Assembly (NCBI RefSeq): GCF_900496995.4
Contig: NC_044005.1
Coordinates: forward strand, 18,295,363-18,359,362
DNA: 64,000 nt
From: Aquila chrysaetos chrysaetos
Taxonomy: Eukaryota > Chordata > Aves > Accipitriformes > Accipitridae
Direction: 5' to 3'
Of the stretch, positions 47,701 through 60,088 are shown one piece after another. The stretch's first letter is position 1. Each line of letters opens with the position of its first letter. Under the pieces are notes generated by a model. It saw only the letters and a program-made list of their open reading frames with translations. It was not told the origin of the DNA and ran no database searches. A program made the position numbers and the translations under genes.

Positions 47701-50700
47701 CTTAATTGATTGCTTTAATCATTGAGAAAGTGTATTTTCTGTTTCATTTGAAATAGATTTCTGTATTTTTGGGAGGACACACCTCAAAGTTTGTGATCAT
47801 TTAGTTCTCGCTACACGCATGGAATCTAAATGTAGGTATTACTGAAGGTAACTACTGAAGCTAGAGGTACTGGTGTAACTTTTGAGGGTTCTGATAGTTT
47901 GTGGAAGTATCTGGAGTTTGCTTGTGAGTGGCAGTATTGCAATACTAGTGTATTTTGCTACTATACATGCTCTCATGTGCGTGTACTAAAATATCAATCT
48001 TTAAAATGGCTGAAGTCTTTGAATTGTATGGCATAGAAAGATTTCTTGGCTTCAGATGTTATGATAGAAATGTTACTTCTTGAAGTCAGTGTGGCTCTTA
48101 AACTTTCTGCTGAAGTTAATGAATTTAAATGGACCATATAGAAGAGCCCCAACCAAAGGAGAAATCTTTTAAATGTGCAAGCTTTTAAATAACTGTTAAA
48201 ATCTTAGTATATACAGAGGTAACTGATTTATACAAACAGGTGTAAGATCACTGTGTTAGTTGTGGTTTTATATGTTAGAAGCATCTAAATAAAGGGAAAA
48301 CAGCCTGTGGGTTTAACCAGGAATTTCAGACTTGCTCAGGGTGGCAGCAGTCCATAACCAGTTTACAAGCTCTCAAATAAGTCAATTGTTGTATAAATAT
48401 CACGCACGATGAATTTTCCAGTTTCATTTTGTATTGCTGCCTGCTTCAGTGAGCAGAGTAGACCTGGGAGTGACTGTGCATGTTAGGAGACAAGGGGAAG
48501 AGGTAGAGTGTCAACACTGAAACCTGAGCTTCAGAAACAGTGGCTGCAAAGGAGGACTCTGCCTGTCTGCCTGGGGCCGGGCTGGAGTGACTTGCTGAGG
48601 CTGAGCATGAGCTCAGAGAGAACGATGAAAAGGATGACTACCACGGTATAGTTTAGTGGAGTCATGAGGCAGTTTAATAGCAATAGCCTGCTCTCTTCAT
48701 ATTGAGAACTCTGGGTTCTTGTTCCAGTTGTGGCTGACTGTCAGACCAACCTGCAAGAATTCCCTTTTTCCTGTCTGTTACCTGTCACACCTTCGAGCAG
48801 TGGAGTGATGGATCAGCCATCTGAAATGACTTGTTCTGTGATCATATAATCTCTTTATGTAGTGTGAGGGTAAGCGGGAAGACCCCATGACTGGAGTAGC
48901 AGAGTGAGGGGAAGGTACAGTTCCCTGCTAGTTTGACTTCACTAGTAGTGTCAGATCACCCTGATGTACCTGTGAAGAGCTGACAGGCAGGGAGTCCTGC
49001 ATATACCATTGGCTTCTCCCCATTGGTGGAGGAGTTTGCTGGATTGAGGGGAATGTATTAAAATGCACATAGGCTTGGCTTTTTATTTTTTCCTCATATG
49101 ACTAATACCTAGACACATATATTTTGTCACTGCAAATTTAAAGTCTTCCAAGCCTTCAAAAAAGCAACACCCCCCATGGACCTCTTCAGTAGTAATGGCT
49201 GCTATCTGAAGGGTTGTTAACCAAGGCCTAATTGAAGGGAGGAAGAAACTGCACAAATACAGAGAAAAAGAAATACGGGCTAAAGAAGAAACAGCAGTTC
49301 AGCTAGCTAGATACAGTGAGCACTGCAATGGTGAATCGTAGTGGTAGTTACTGCTGTGTAAATTAGCTGTTTCTGCTAGGACTCCCCTTGCTTTGCAGAC
49401 AATTTGAAGGTAATCTTTTTCCTACTGTTAATTTTTAAGAGCTGTGTAGGAGAAATAGCATATTGCAAGAGTGGTCTTTTAGCTACCCACTTATATCAAG
49501 ATGTTTACATTGAAAGTGGTAGTTGACTGAATTCTGTACTTAAAGGCAGTGGCTGTTGCAGCCATACCAGAGGATCAGCTGAAAACAAACATGGTCCAGT
49601 CAGGTCCCTGATAGGACTTAATGTGGCTTCCCAAATGTCTGCTAGAATGAAAGGGGACATCTCTGCTGTAGGAATGAGTGCATGGGACTGGGAATGTTTA
49701 TTTTTTGAAGGCTATGCCAACAGAGTATTAGTCAAACTGCGTGTTGTGTTTGGGGAGCAAGCAGCCTTTTCTTGCTGTTCTTCCCTCCTCTGGTGACATT
49801 CCTTGGGTCATTTGGTAAACTGGTGCAGGGAGCTAATTACACTGGAGAGAAAAGTCCTGCAGAAGAGAATACCCTGAGTTGGTTGCTGGCACGATGGAGG
49901 AGCTTTGGGAAGATGGTGGTAGTAGCTGAGGTGAGCATTGCTGCTGAAGAAATGTGCGTGGAACCACAGTGTCAGTGAACCAACTTGGTTTTGCCTACAC
50001 CGAATAATGCGTTTTGAATCCAGACTGGAACTGTGTTTTGGTTGGATCCAAGACTTGTGGCTTGTGACTATTACTGTAGAAACTCTGTTTAAACTGTAGC
50101 TGAAATCTGTCGGTTTTATGGCTGTAACTTAATGCTTTCTTGAATGAGAAAAAATCAATGTCTCTAATAAAACTTACATGTCTCGTGGACTGGACTAGAT
50201 TACCTTTTGTGTTCTTTACCACACCTTTCCATGTTCCACCTTCCAGTTTTTCTGTTGTAAATAGATGAATCTGTTAGTCCTAAATGTAGAAGAGATGATG
50301 CTGGCAACTGATACTTCAAACTTTTGTTATATCAAAGAGAAAAGGCTGCCTGGGTGAAATGTGCTGTTGTGTGATGACAGAAGGATACAGGGAGACGATG
50401 GTGTACAGAACAAAAAGAATGGTGGTATATTAAGGAGGGGGATGTAGAGAAAATGGTTTTGAATATATGGCAATATTGGTAATAGCTTTTTTTTAGCCAC
50501 AGGCAGAGGTTTTCAGTGGAAGTAGATGAGATGTGTATTGTTCTGTCACCAAGCATCTCAGAAGCTCATGCAGAAAGGAAGAGGATTATGCAGAAACACT
50601 GTAGTAATGAGGAATTATGTCAGTAATGGTTCCAAGCAACAGAAATACCACAAGCTGATGATGTTACTGATGCAATGGCTGCCTGGCAGGATGAGGAGTT

Positions 50701-52011
50701 GATTGCAGCCAAAATAAGATGATAGAGGTAATCGGTAAACTGATTTATGAACAGAGTTCACCCATATGGGAAGGCTGATCAGTACATGGGTCCAAGATTT
50801 TTAGTCTGCTTCAACATTGGGATGCTGGAGCTATTGTTGGGAAAACCCCAAGCAGTGTCATCGCCAGAGACTACTACTGTTCCTCTTAAGGCTGTGGAAG
50901 TTAATAAGGGAACTAAAACTGTGTGGTCAAAGGATGGTTTTTTGAAGGTGAATTGAAAGCAGCAAGTTGTAAGAGAGGACAGGTGCTGCTTACATACTGT
51001 AGGTAGAGAGCATAGTGTCTGGGATTGCCTTATTAGTAACTTTAATATACTCTCAGCGAAAGCATGTTCTGAGAGGAGTTGTTGTGAATGTAACTGTGCA
51101 GTGAATTTAGAAGCGCTTGTGTGTACAGGAAGCTCCCAGATCCTCATTCAGAGTAAATGGCTTTCTGTGAAATAATTGAGCCTGGAGAAAAGGGAAAATG
51201 TCTGCAGTACAAGGAGACTGTAGGGTATACCCTACTGAGGTGGTACTTGATGTGAGAAGGCAACAGAGCTAAAATCCAGAGATGGATCTTCCATATGGTT
51301 GGGGGTTTGAGCCAAGATTTCCTCGTGTAAGTAGACTTGCTAATTGAAAACAGCATCTTGTGTTGTGGTTGGGTCACAGCTCGAGCAAGAGGAGGAATTC
51401 CCTTTCTCAATGAACCAGGGATCTTTAGGGGGCACTCTCAAAGGAAATAGGATAAAATCATATGAATTGTGAAAACTGCAGAGAGGAAAGACTACCTGCC
51501 CTGCTCCACAAAAAGCAACAATACTGCTGACAGGTAAGGAGTACTTGAATAGGAAGCCCCATGAAATATGCTGTGTAAAGGTGTGACAGCTTCATGTGGA
51601 GAATTCTTACTTTTGCTCCATTTCTGCTTTTTCCGTGGAGAAAGAAAGGAGCAGATGACTGAGGATACTACTGCAATAAAGGACAGGCAGTGCCTGGAGA
51701 CAGACAACAGTGGTCTTACCAGACTGGTATTCAATCCCAGTATCTGAAGCTGAATTTAGCTGAAATTTGACTGAGTTAAGTCATTGCCTGACAAGACAAT
51801 TGAGTGTTGGCCAGAACTTCAATAGGGAGAAAAAAGAAGAGTACTTTAAAAAAAAAAAAGATCTGATCCTTTTTTGGAGGTACTTTTCATGTAATTTGGA
51901 GGTTCTTTTTTTTGTCTTTAACGAACTGATGTGTTCACGTATTTATTATACCAAAGAGGGTTTGCCTTTCTTAAAAAACAAAAGCATGGTTTTGTTTGCT
52001 TAGAAGAGGCC

Positions 52012-52600
52012 TGTCCTGGTTTCAGCTGGGATAGAGTTAATTTTCTTTCTCATAGCTGGTATAGTGTTATGTTTTGGATTTAGTATGAGAATAATGTTGG
52101 TAACACTGATGTTTTCAGTTGTTGCTAAGCAGTGTTTACATTAAGTCAAGGATTTTTCAGCTTCTCATGGCCAGCCAGCAAGAATGCTGGAGGGACACAA
52201 GAAGTTGTGAGGGGGCACAGCCAGGACGGCTGACCCAAACTGGCCAGAGGAGTATTTCATACCAATGGACATCATGCCTAGTATATAAACTGGAGAGAGT
52301 TGGCCTGGGGGCGATTGCTGCTCGGGAACTAACTGGGCATTGGTTGGCGAGTGGTGAGCAATTGCATTGTGCATCACTTGTTTTGTATATTCCAATTCTC
52401 TTATTATTATTATTGACATTTTATTATTGTTGTTGTTATCATTATTAGTTTCTTCCTTTTTGTTCTGTTAAACTGTCTTTATCTCAACCCACGAGTTTTA
52501 CTTTTTCTCACTGATTCTCTCCTCCATCCCACTGGATGGGGGGGGAAGTGAGTGAGTGGCAGTGTGGTGCCTAGTTGCTGGCTGGGGTTAAACCATGACA
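52012..52600 (+). mobile_element. 589-bp solo LTR, sense to BTBD7, with perfect 5-bp target duplication
   Basis: It starts TGTCCTGGTTTCAGC and ends TTAAACCATGACA and is flanked by AGGCC on both sides (52007-52011, 52601-52605). TATATAAA at 52282-52289 gives the sense direction. About 180 bp downstream is a GTTAAA that stands where a poly-A signal ATTAAA would be expected. A TTATTATTATTG stretch and the CTTTATCTCAACCCACGAG block are shared with the copy at 14839-16284. No retroviral genes adjoin it. The perfect flanks suggest it is relatively young. It sits about 7.3 kb upstream of the BTBD7 coding exon. Confidence 0.93.
52282..52289 (+). promoter_or_regulatory. TATA box of the intron-1 LTR
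   Basis: TATATAAA in the context CTAGTATATAAACTGG. Transcription from it would run rightwards, the same direction as BTBD7. Confidence 0.6.
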
Positions 52601-54415
52601 AGGCCTTTTGAAAAACCTTTAGACTCCTCAAAATGTATGAGGATATGTCAGAATATCTTGCAATTATTCTAGATTGGCTAAAATGAATTGTCCTCATTTT
52701 CCCTGTAAATGGGTATGTTCATACCTAATTGCTCTGTTCAGTGATATTGATAAAGATTTTCTGGATAGGATTTCTCTGATTTTCTTACAAAGTAGATTTA
52801 ATGATGTTTTGTGTCTGAATCAGATAATATTCCTTTCAAGTGAACTTCTAAAAAATGGAAAGTCATTGAAGAATACATGCTGTCATTTCATTTCAAGAGA
52901 GTCCTAGAAGGCAATAAATAACTTCTTGCTGATTTTGCTGAAAGAAGTGTTTTGAATTCAACTTCAGGAATGTTAGTTAAGTCTTTCATGTGAGTATCAT
53001 CAATCAGAATAGACTTTTCGTTAATTAGTGGTTGCTTGCAACCAGCTGGAAGGATCAGTGATGTACAGAGATCAAGATTCATTTGCCAGTATATGAAAAC
53101 ATTGAAGTTGCTTGGGAGGAACTACGTATTCTGGGCAGGATTGTACTGCTGTAATTCAGTTAGTCTGCGTGTGCATTTGGTTTTTTTACATGCTGGAACC
53201 TTTTTGTATTTAGCGGAATATAAATATTTTTATGCCCCATGCCTCTAGTGCTGTTAATGATTTGACCTGTTGCTCCCTGCTAATGACTTTACTTAATTAC
53301 TTATAGGATGTGAGACATTCACATCATTCTCTGAATTGCTTTGCTGATCATCAAAAACCCTAGTTGGAACACTGTTTGCAAGGACAGCATTGAAAAGAGG
53401 GGGTTTTCCTATACATTCTGTGTCTTTTCAACTACCAGAATGCTTCTCAATGTTTTAACTTTCTGAAGTGTATGTGTCATCAAGATGACACACCTTTATA
53501 CTCTATTTGAATATAGTTCTTTTAACTTTAACTCTGATTTCTCAGAGGACATGTTGAAAATTGGTACAGGTTGGGTCCTGTCGTCGTCGTCCCCCCCCCC
53601 TGCCAACTCCTAAGATTCTCAACAAATCTAGAAATAAAAAAACAGGACTACTGTGGGGTTTTTGCTGCTTCAGTTTTAAAAGAACTTAATGGAGAAGTGT
53701 ACTACTTCATGAAAAAGAAAGTGCTTTAAAATTCATGCTTAACTTCAAGAAAGGATTCTTTGTGATAGCTGGAACACATGATTTTCAGCAAGCACTAAGC
53801 AATGCAGTCACTTTCGTAATCTAGTTATATCTGCTTTCTCTTGCCCTCTTGTTCCTGTAACTGCTGATGTGGCTTAAGTTCTGGTATTTTGCTTATTGGA
53901 TTTTCTTTCTTTCCAATGCAGTAAATCATGAAATAACACAGATTCATAAACCCAAATCATGAAGAACACTCTGTTCCTCATTTTTATATGGTACTAATTC
54001 AAACCAGAACCTTTCAGCTGTATCAGCTACATCTTACTATTATATCAAGATAATTTTGAATAATGATAGAGGTTGATTGCTTGCCAGGATTTAAAAAAAA
54101 AAAAAAGACTCAGAATAGGCTTTGTGTGGATTTGCATGTGTGTCAGGCTATATAATCAGCTGGTCCTTCAAAATTTCAGTTGTTTCCTTTGAACAGGGAA
54201 TTACTTACCAACTACACAATTTCTTCAAGATATGCTGTCCCCTATGCATTCAGTCCTTTAGCGTGTATGCTCTTGAGATTGGAGACTTCCAGCCTCAGCA
54301 ACATTTGTGAGTATTGCAGTATCTTTCTTGATTACCTCGTTCATGGGACAGGAGGAGGGTCAGGACAGGTAATGTTCAGTTCCTGTCAGCGTCTTCCTCT
54401 TGGAGGACACACACA

Positions 54416-54434
54416 CCCCCCCCCCCCCCCCCCC
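54416..54434. repeat. Poly-C tract, 19 bases
   Basis: Nineteen consecutive C preceded by an ACACACAC run (54407-54415). It is the complement of the G19 tract 9.6 kb upstream. Confidence 0.95.
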
Positions 54435-57400
54435 AAGTAGGATAGTAAGAAAATTAGGTAGATAGTAAATGCACATCTGTAAAGGCAGTTGGAATGCCAA
54501 CGACAAGCAACTTTCTCTTTGTTTTTAAGTGCTTGTCCCCTTGGATGTTGCTAGCTGGTAATTCCAGTAGTGATCCTGCGTAACAACCAGCATGACCAGG
54601 GCTGGCTTTGGACACTCCCCAGTGGATGGGAGCTGTAGAACTGTTCTGCTGAATGGGATTGTTCCTGAATTCCTTTGTGATGGCTCAGGGTTCTGTATTG
54701 GTCACCAGACCACTGCTCTGCTGGACGCAGGTTCAGGTTGTTAAGGCAAGCTGGTGGGATGTACCTTGGGGACTGTGGCAGGGGTCTGTTCTCACAAGTT
54801 CTTTCTCTTTTAGTTATTTATCTACCTAATCTCTATGAAAATATGTTTGTCCTTGCTAAAATTTAGTTGAAGTATTTGCCTACTGGGGTTACTGCTTTTA
54901 AAAGTTGAATTTTTTTTTTTTAAATCTCCCCCCTCCCTCCATGTACCAATTTAGTGCTGTCATCTCATCTTGCATTACAGTTCCACTTCCTTGTTACTTG
55001 AAAGGAACTGTTGGGGCAAAATAGCATAGCATTTTGGTCTGGATAAAAATCTTAAGCAAATATGAATAAGGTATGCTTGTGATACTTGTGTTGTCATTTA
55101 CTCGTAGTAAATTTAAAATGCGTTAAGTAAAATGTAAAACCTGAAAAATCATGTTGGTACAAGTATGTGCATGTACTTTATATGATTTCCTACTTTGGTC
55201 TTAGTATTATGCTATTTCATAATCCTATGGCAACAACTCCAGATGAAATACAAAAAGGTCTTAAAATTTTAGAGAGGAAAAAAAGTAAAATGTTTTTGTT
55301 TGTAAAATATGTTGTAAAGCTCCCCACCTTGCCCTTTATATTAATTGGATCCCACTGGACTTCAGAAAATTTTGAAACCTTTGTATTGAATGATGACTGT
55401 AAACAAAATGTCACTGTTACCCAAGTCCATTCTGTACACAGACTTTTTGTTAAATCAAAATTCCCAATCCAGGAATTCCTGGCTGTCAGCCCAGACACCT
55501 CAGATGCAAGTCGTCTTAGGTTCTTAGGATTTTAGGATCAGTGTGACAAGTATTGAGAAGACTGAGAAACTTATTTCAGGTGCAGCAACTTTCAACTAGA
55601 TTTGTGTTTATTTAAAATTTTATTCTGCTCTGAGTATCGGTATAATCTGAAAGTCACTTCTGTGCTTTTTGTAGCATTTGGGATGGTAATTTTGGCTTCT
55701 AAAGCTTCCTGGTTTCATATGACACACTTCATATACTATTTCTGCAGTGCAGGCTTTTTTTTAAACAAGCTTTGACATAGTTTAACTTTTTTATGTGTAC
55801 GTGTATACATACATAATGCACATCTGTGTGTGCGTTGCAGCTCTCAACAAGAAATCATGTTTCAGTAGGTCAGCAGATGTTGAATTTAGTTTCCTTTTGA
55901 TAATACTTATGTGGATGCACATAAACTCTTAACAGAAAGGCAAGAAAAATTTCATCTGTGGCAGTTTTTAAAACAAAAAAATTCCATGACTGTATTCTGA
56001 GGCTAAAATTAGATTAAAGAAATTCTTCAGCTAAGCCGAAATAGGGAAGCTTTTGGTATGCAGGATAACTTCTGCAAGAAAGATGAAGTCTGTCTTTCCT
56101 TTAGCAGCTAAAGATCTAATTGTTTATGGTTTGGGGTCATTTCTTCATTTTTACATTCATCTCCTCCTACCACTGTCTTTCACCATGGGAAACGGCATTC
56201 TTGATTTGGCATTTTATGTAATAACTGAGATGTATTTACATTTGTACTAGTCTCAGCAGTTACATGCAAGGCTGACTTCTGTGCAGGTAGGCTAGGTTTA
56301 GTGTAAAGGCTGAAGTGGACACTAGGAAAACAAACCAAACAAAAAAAAAAAAAAGCACCTAAATCCATGAGTGGTTCAAGTACACCTTGCTGTCAAAAGA
56401 TACAATCCTGGCTCTAGCAGCTTGTTTCCATGGTCCTCTTTCTTTTTTCACCTGTGCTGGTGCAAGTATTTATGTGATACTGTAACAAACCAATTAGGCA
56501 ACTGGTATTGTTTAAACTGAACCACATTAAAAACAACCTAGACAAAAAGTTTATCTGGTTCAGAGTATTTGGGCCATGAACAAATAAGGTAGGGAAAGTG
56601 GATGTGAGAATGAAGAGAGGAAGGCAGGGCTTCCTCCAGGACAGAGTTCATCACTGCTGCCAGCTTAGATTGTTTGGGAAATACAAGATGGGTTATACAA
56701 TATTATCTTGTAAAATTTAGTGATGTAATAAAAAATACAAAGATTGTACTTTCAGCTCATACATGAGGTTAAGGACAGTAGTGGGACTAAAGCTATGATC
56801 AGTTTTGAGCCATGAGGCACGATACACTTTGTTATGAACTACAGCATGTTTGAATTCAAGACGCAAAATACTCTCAAGATGTCAGCCAGCATACACGTGA
56901 CCAAGCAGTGCATAGTTAAATTTGAAAGGAGGCACAGAAGTTTTGGCATCTGTAAATGGCTGACCACAGTGCCTACTCTGCATTGAATTCCTCCTTTGCT
57001 GAAACCTGGCATGTTTGGTTTTACTTATATAAAGATATAAATTTATATAATATACTTATATAGTTTATATAAATGAATATATTTATGTATACAGCTTTAA
57101 TATGACACTTTTTATACTGTCCTATATTACTTCAGTTACATATTTCAAATTTAGTGAATTTGTTTTGCACGATACTCACTTGGGCTTAATGTGTAACAGT
57201 GTTCTTGTGGTAAGCCTCTGAATAAAATTATTTTATATATTAGATGTTTTAGAAACTTTTTATAGTGTTTACGTTTTTCAGTTAATTTAAATCCTGTATT
57301 GCAAATTCAAGCATTGAATACTAATGGCATTGAACAGTTGCATTTATTACTTGATCACATTCCTTCCATCTTCTGGGGCATGCTTGTTGCCGAGAAGGAG

Positions 57401-57458
57401 GTGGAAGGTATTAACTTCAAACCTGAGACTTGGTTATGTATATTCAGTGCTTGCTAGC

Positions 57459-57532
57459 AAAAAAAAAAAAAACAAAAAAAAAAAACAAAAACCAAACAAA
57501 CCCCCAAAAAACCCAAACCCCAAAACCCACCA
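57459..57532. repeat. A-rich low-complexity stretch (A runs, then CCCCAAAA-like)
   Basis: Long A runs with single C interruptions grade into C3-5/A3-6 alternation. It looks like simple-sequence drift rather than a retroposon tail, because no SINE or LINE body precedes it. Confidence 0.85.
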
Positions 57533-59904
57533 CTTCCTTTTTTTTTTCCTCTTTTACTTAGCTCCTGGGCTCTTTACTGTGTTAGGAAGAACTGAAAAGT
57601 ATTGGCAGACATCTGATAGACAAGTTATCACACCACAGCTGAATGCAGAAGAGGAAAGTGGAATAGCAATGGCATTATTCCAGGACTCTGTCCAAATGAA
57701 CCAAGTCCAGTTTTGGCTGAGAAAAGGGAAGTTGTTGGGATATCTACTGAGGATGCTGGCCTTTATTTGTGAGAGAGTAGGCATTCAAACTGAAAGGTTA
57801 CTTTTACCTCCACAAAGCTTGTACTGAAATCACTTGGAGTGTCACTGTTTTGATGAAATTATTTTCTAAGTGTTTTTTCTTAAATCACCAGAGCTTTTCA
57901 TGTATGGAGGAGAGGTCTGCATCCATATGGATTTGGTTATTTTAGAATAACTAGCTTATTTATGCACAAGGAAGAAAATTAGTACTTGCATTGGCTAAGA
58001 CTGAACTGATCCAACAGCTTGTGCTTGCTGAGAAGATTTACAGGTGTTTGCTGGTGTGATGTTGCCCGTTTTGCTTGTGCTCTGGTTCTAACTTCATCTG
58101 GAGCAGGCTTACTGTTCATGTAGGAAGGTATTTTATTTTTGTTTCCTGATGTGTAGCAAGCTAAATCTGTGTAGAGACAAGTTCAAGAGAAGCATCAGGT
58201 TATATGCAATTGAGGAGACAGACACTGCCACCTAGCTAGGGAGGGCAGGCGTGGGAGCTCTCCCTTTCTGCATTTGCATACCTGTAGATTGGCTCAAGTT
58301 GGCTTGTATAATACCAAGAAAATTGCTATGTTGTTATGGTTGTGTCTCCTGCCTTAGCAGAATTCAGCTAGTGATCAGCAGGCTGCAGCTGTGTGAGGCA
58401 GACCTGGGCTCTGCGCTTTCTAGAGCAGTGATGCTGCCTGCACATCATGTCTAGTGTGAGGTGGTGTGGTTCCTTTTTGAAAACATCTGGTGTCGTAGAC
58501 CACAAATGCCAAAAGGCCCGATTTTAGGAACCTTGTTCTAACGCATCAGATGGTTGGAAATCATGTACTCTGTCATGCTTTCACCGTGCTTCAGTCCCAT
58601 GCCTATGTCTCACCTTTTCATGTACCCGCGTATATAAGCCAGGTTTCCAAACCCTCCTCTACTCTTCCTCATCATATAGTCAGCCCTCAAATCTTGGGGC
58701 ACTTGTTCTGCCCCACTCCTGTGCCTACAGCAGTTTGCAGCCTTCTGCTTCCTGGCCTGTCTCTCACTTTCTGCTCCCCAGAATCTGCTTTGCATACTGC
58801 ATTTGTGACTAAGAGGCCAGGTGTGCCTGTCCACTTAGAATCATATCGTAACTCCCCCTTCTGAACTCCTCATGCCAGAAATAAAGAGATTATTAAAGCA
58901 GGGGGAAGAGACTGGAACAGTGCTGCAGCTTTCTTGAAACACATGCTCTTGCCTGGCACTTACTTGTCCAATTTAACATGCCAGAGGTGTACTGAGGAAG
59001 GAGATGGAGTTGGGAGCGTATAGCAAATATAGGTACACCTGTGACAACACAGCAGAATTTAGCTACATGTTCACAATATTGAATGGAGCCCCAAAAATTC
59101 TTCATATAGACTTTACCTTTGTATCACTTTTATCTGCGCGTTTGTGTTTTGGATGAGGGCACATGTATTCAGTTGATAGTAGGCAGTTCTTCATTGTGGT
59201 AACTTTCATTCTGCAGTATTAATATTTTAACGCTGCTAATATACGAATAAATTGGAATGTGCTTGTTGTACGCTTAGCAATGAATCCTTGTTCAAATTTC
59301 CTCAGAACTGACTTCCTAAAAAGTTTTCAAATGCCTAATAAAACAGATGAATGCTTAAACACCTTATTTTTACTATTATAAACCTAATCCTTGGTACTAG
59401 TCTAAACTTGAAAAGTAAGACTGAATGAGAACTACATAAATGGCGTGAAATCAAAATGCAGCTGAAAGCAGTGATGATAGTATAACCTCCAACACAATTG
59501 ACCTATTCTGCTTTCTCAGTCAGTATAATTCAATTTGGTATTTTTATAACAATGTGTAAATATCAGCATGTATGAAAAGTCTTTCTCGATATAGTTAAAG
59601 GAACGTATCTAGTCTAGACCAACTCCTACTTGAAGATTTCTTAGCTGAAAGTTTGATAGCCATCCTGTTCCTGGTTGCAGTTTATCATAGTGATTTGTGA
59701 ATGGTTTGGAAAATTACAAATTGTTTTGGAAGAAAAAAAGTATTTTTGATCTTGGTTTAATCCTTCAAATAAAAAGCTATCTTGGAAATGTTTGGGGGTT
59801 TAATTTATGGAAATGCTATGTGCTGGAGGCATTTTATCTAAATCACATAATACCTACTGAAAAAAAATAATGAAGTAACTTACTGGTGGTTTTGTTCTTC
59901 AGAA

Positions 59905-59946
59905 ATGGAGGAACAGAATGCTGGACCTGGGACTGAAGTTTTATAA
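59905..59946 (+). CDS. Upstream ORF 1 in BTBD7 5' UTR (13 codons)
   Basis: The ATG lies two bases inside exon 2 in context AAATGG (A at -3 is possible only if exon 1 supplies the previous base; G at +4). It encodes MEEQNAGPGTEVL and stops at TAA 59944-59946, before the BTBD7 start. No claim is made that the peptide is functional; such ORFs usually lower translation of the main frame. Confidence 0.45.
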   Translation: MEEQNAGPGTEVL

Positions 59947-59952
59947 AGGATT

Positions 59953-59997
59953 ATGGGATTATACACTGAAGAGCCAGCAGGCGGAATGCCTGAGTGA
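59953..59997 (+). CDS. Upstream ORF 2 in BTBD7 5' UTR (14 codons)
   Basis: It begins ATG GGA TTA TAC and encodes MGLYTEEPAGGMPE, ending at TGA 59995-59997, nine bases before the BTBD7 start codon. The short gap leaves little room for reinitiation, so if it is translated it could reduce BTBD7 output. Confidence 0.45.
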   Translation: MGLYTEEPAGGMPE

Positions 59998-60006
59998 CTG
60001 AAGAAA

Positions 60007-60088
60007 ATGGGTGCTAATGCATCTAACTACCCTCACTCGTGTTCCCCAAGGGTAGGGGGAAATTCACAGGCACAACAGACATTCATAG
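60007..60088 (+). CDS. BTBD7: BTBD7 first coding exon (first 27 codons plus one base)
   Basis: The frame begins ATG GGT GCT AAT GCA and encodes MGANASNYPHSCSPRV, then GGNSQAQQTFI, with a G left over before the GTAACT donor. From memory this is the N-terminus of human BTBD7, residue for residue. BTBD7 carries two BTB/POZ domains and a BACK-like region further downstream, none of which is in this window; it regulates epithelial cell adhesion and motility during branching morphogenesis. An in-frame TGA at 59995-59997 and another nine bases further along rule out an earlier start. The second-residue glycine and serine at position 6 (MGxxxS) fit an N-myristoylation signal. The next exon lies beyond the window. 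Confidence 0.95.

Larger units (their letters stand above)
38936..59902 (+). other. BTBD7: BTBD7 intron 1 (about 21 kb)
   Basis: It begins GTGAGG and ends TTTTGTTCTTCAG. The right half of the CpG island is included at its start. Contents are unique AT-rich DNA with T runs near 41330-41352, a G19 tract at 44767, a sense-oriented LTR at 52012-52600, a C19 tract at 54416, an A-rich low-complexity stretch at 57459-57532 and AT repeats near 57025-57080. No coding exon or gene on either strand was recognised. Open frames such as 57324-57827 pass through the A-rich repeat and are chance. Confidence 0.75.
59903..60088 (+). other. BTBD7: BTBD7 exon 2 (5' UTR plus first coding segment)
   Basis: The acceptor TTTTGTTCTTCAG ends at 59902 and the donor GTAACT begins at 60089. 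The first 104 bases are 5' UTR and contain two short upstream ORFs. The coding part begins at 60007. Confidence 0.88.

Noticed and set aside
57324-57827. 167-codon frame with a poly-lysine-like centre
   Set aside because: It is kept open by the A-rich low-complexity tract at 57459-57532, with no homology recognised.
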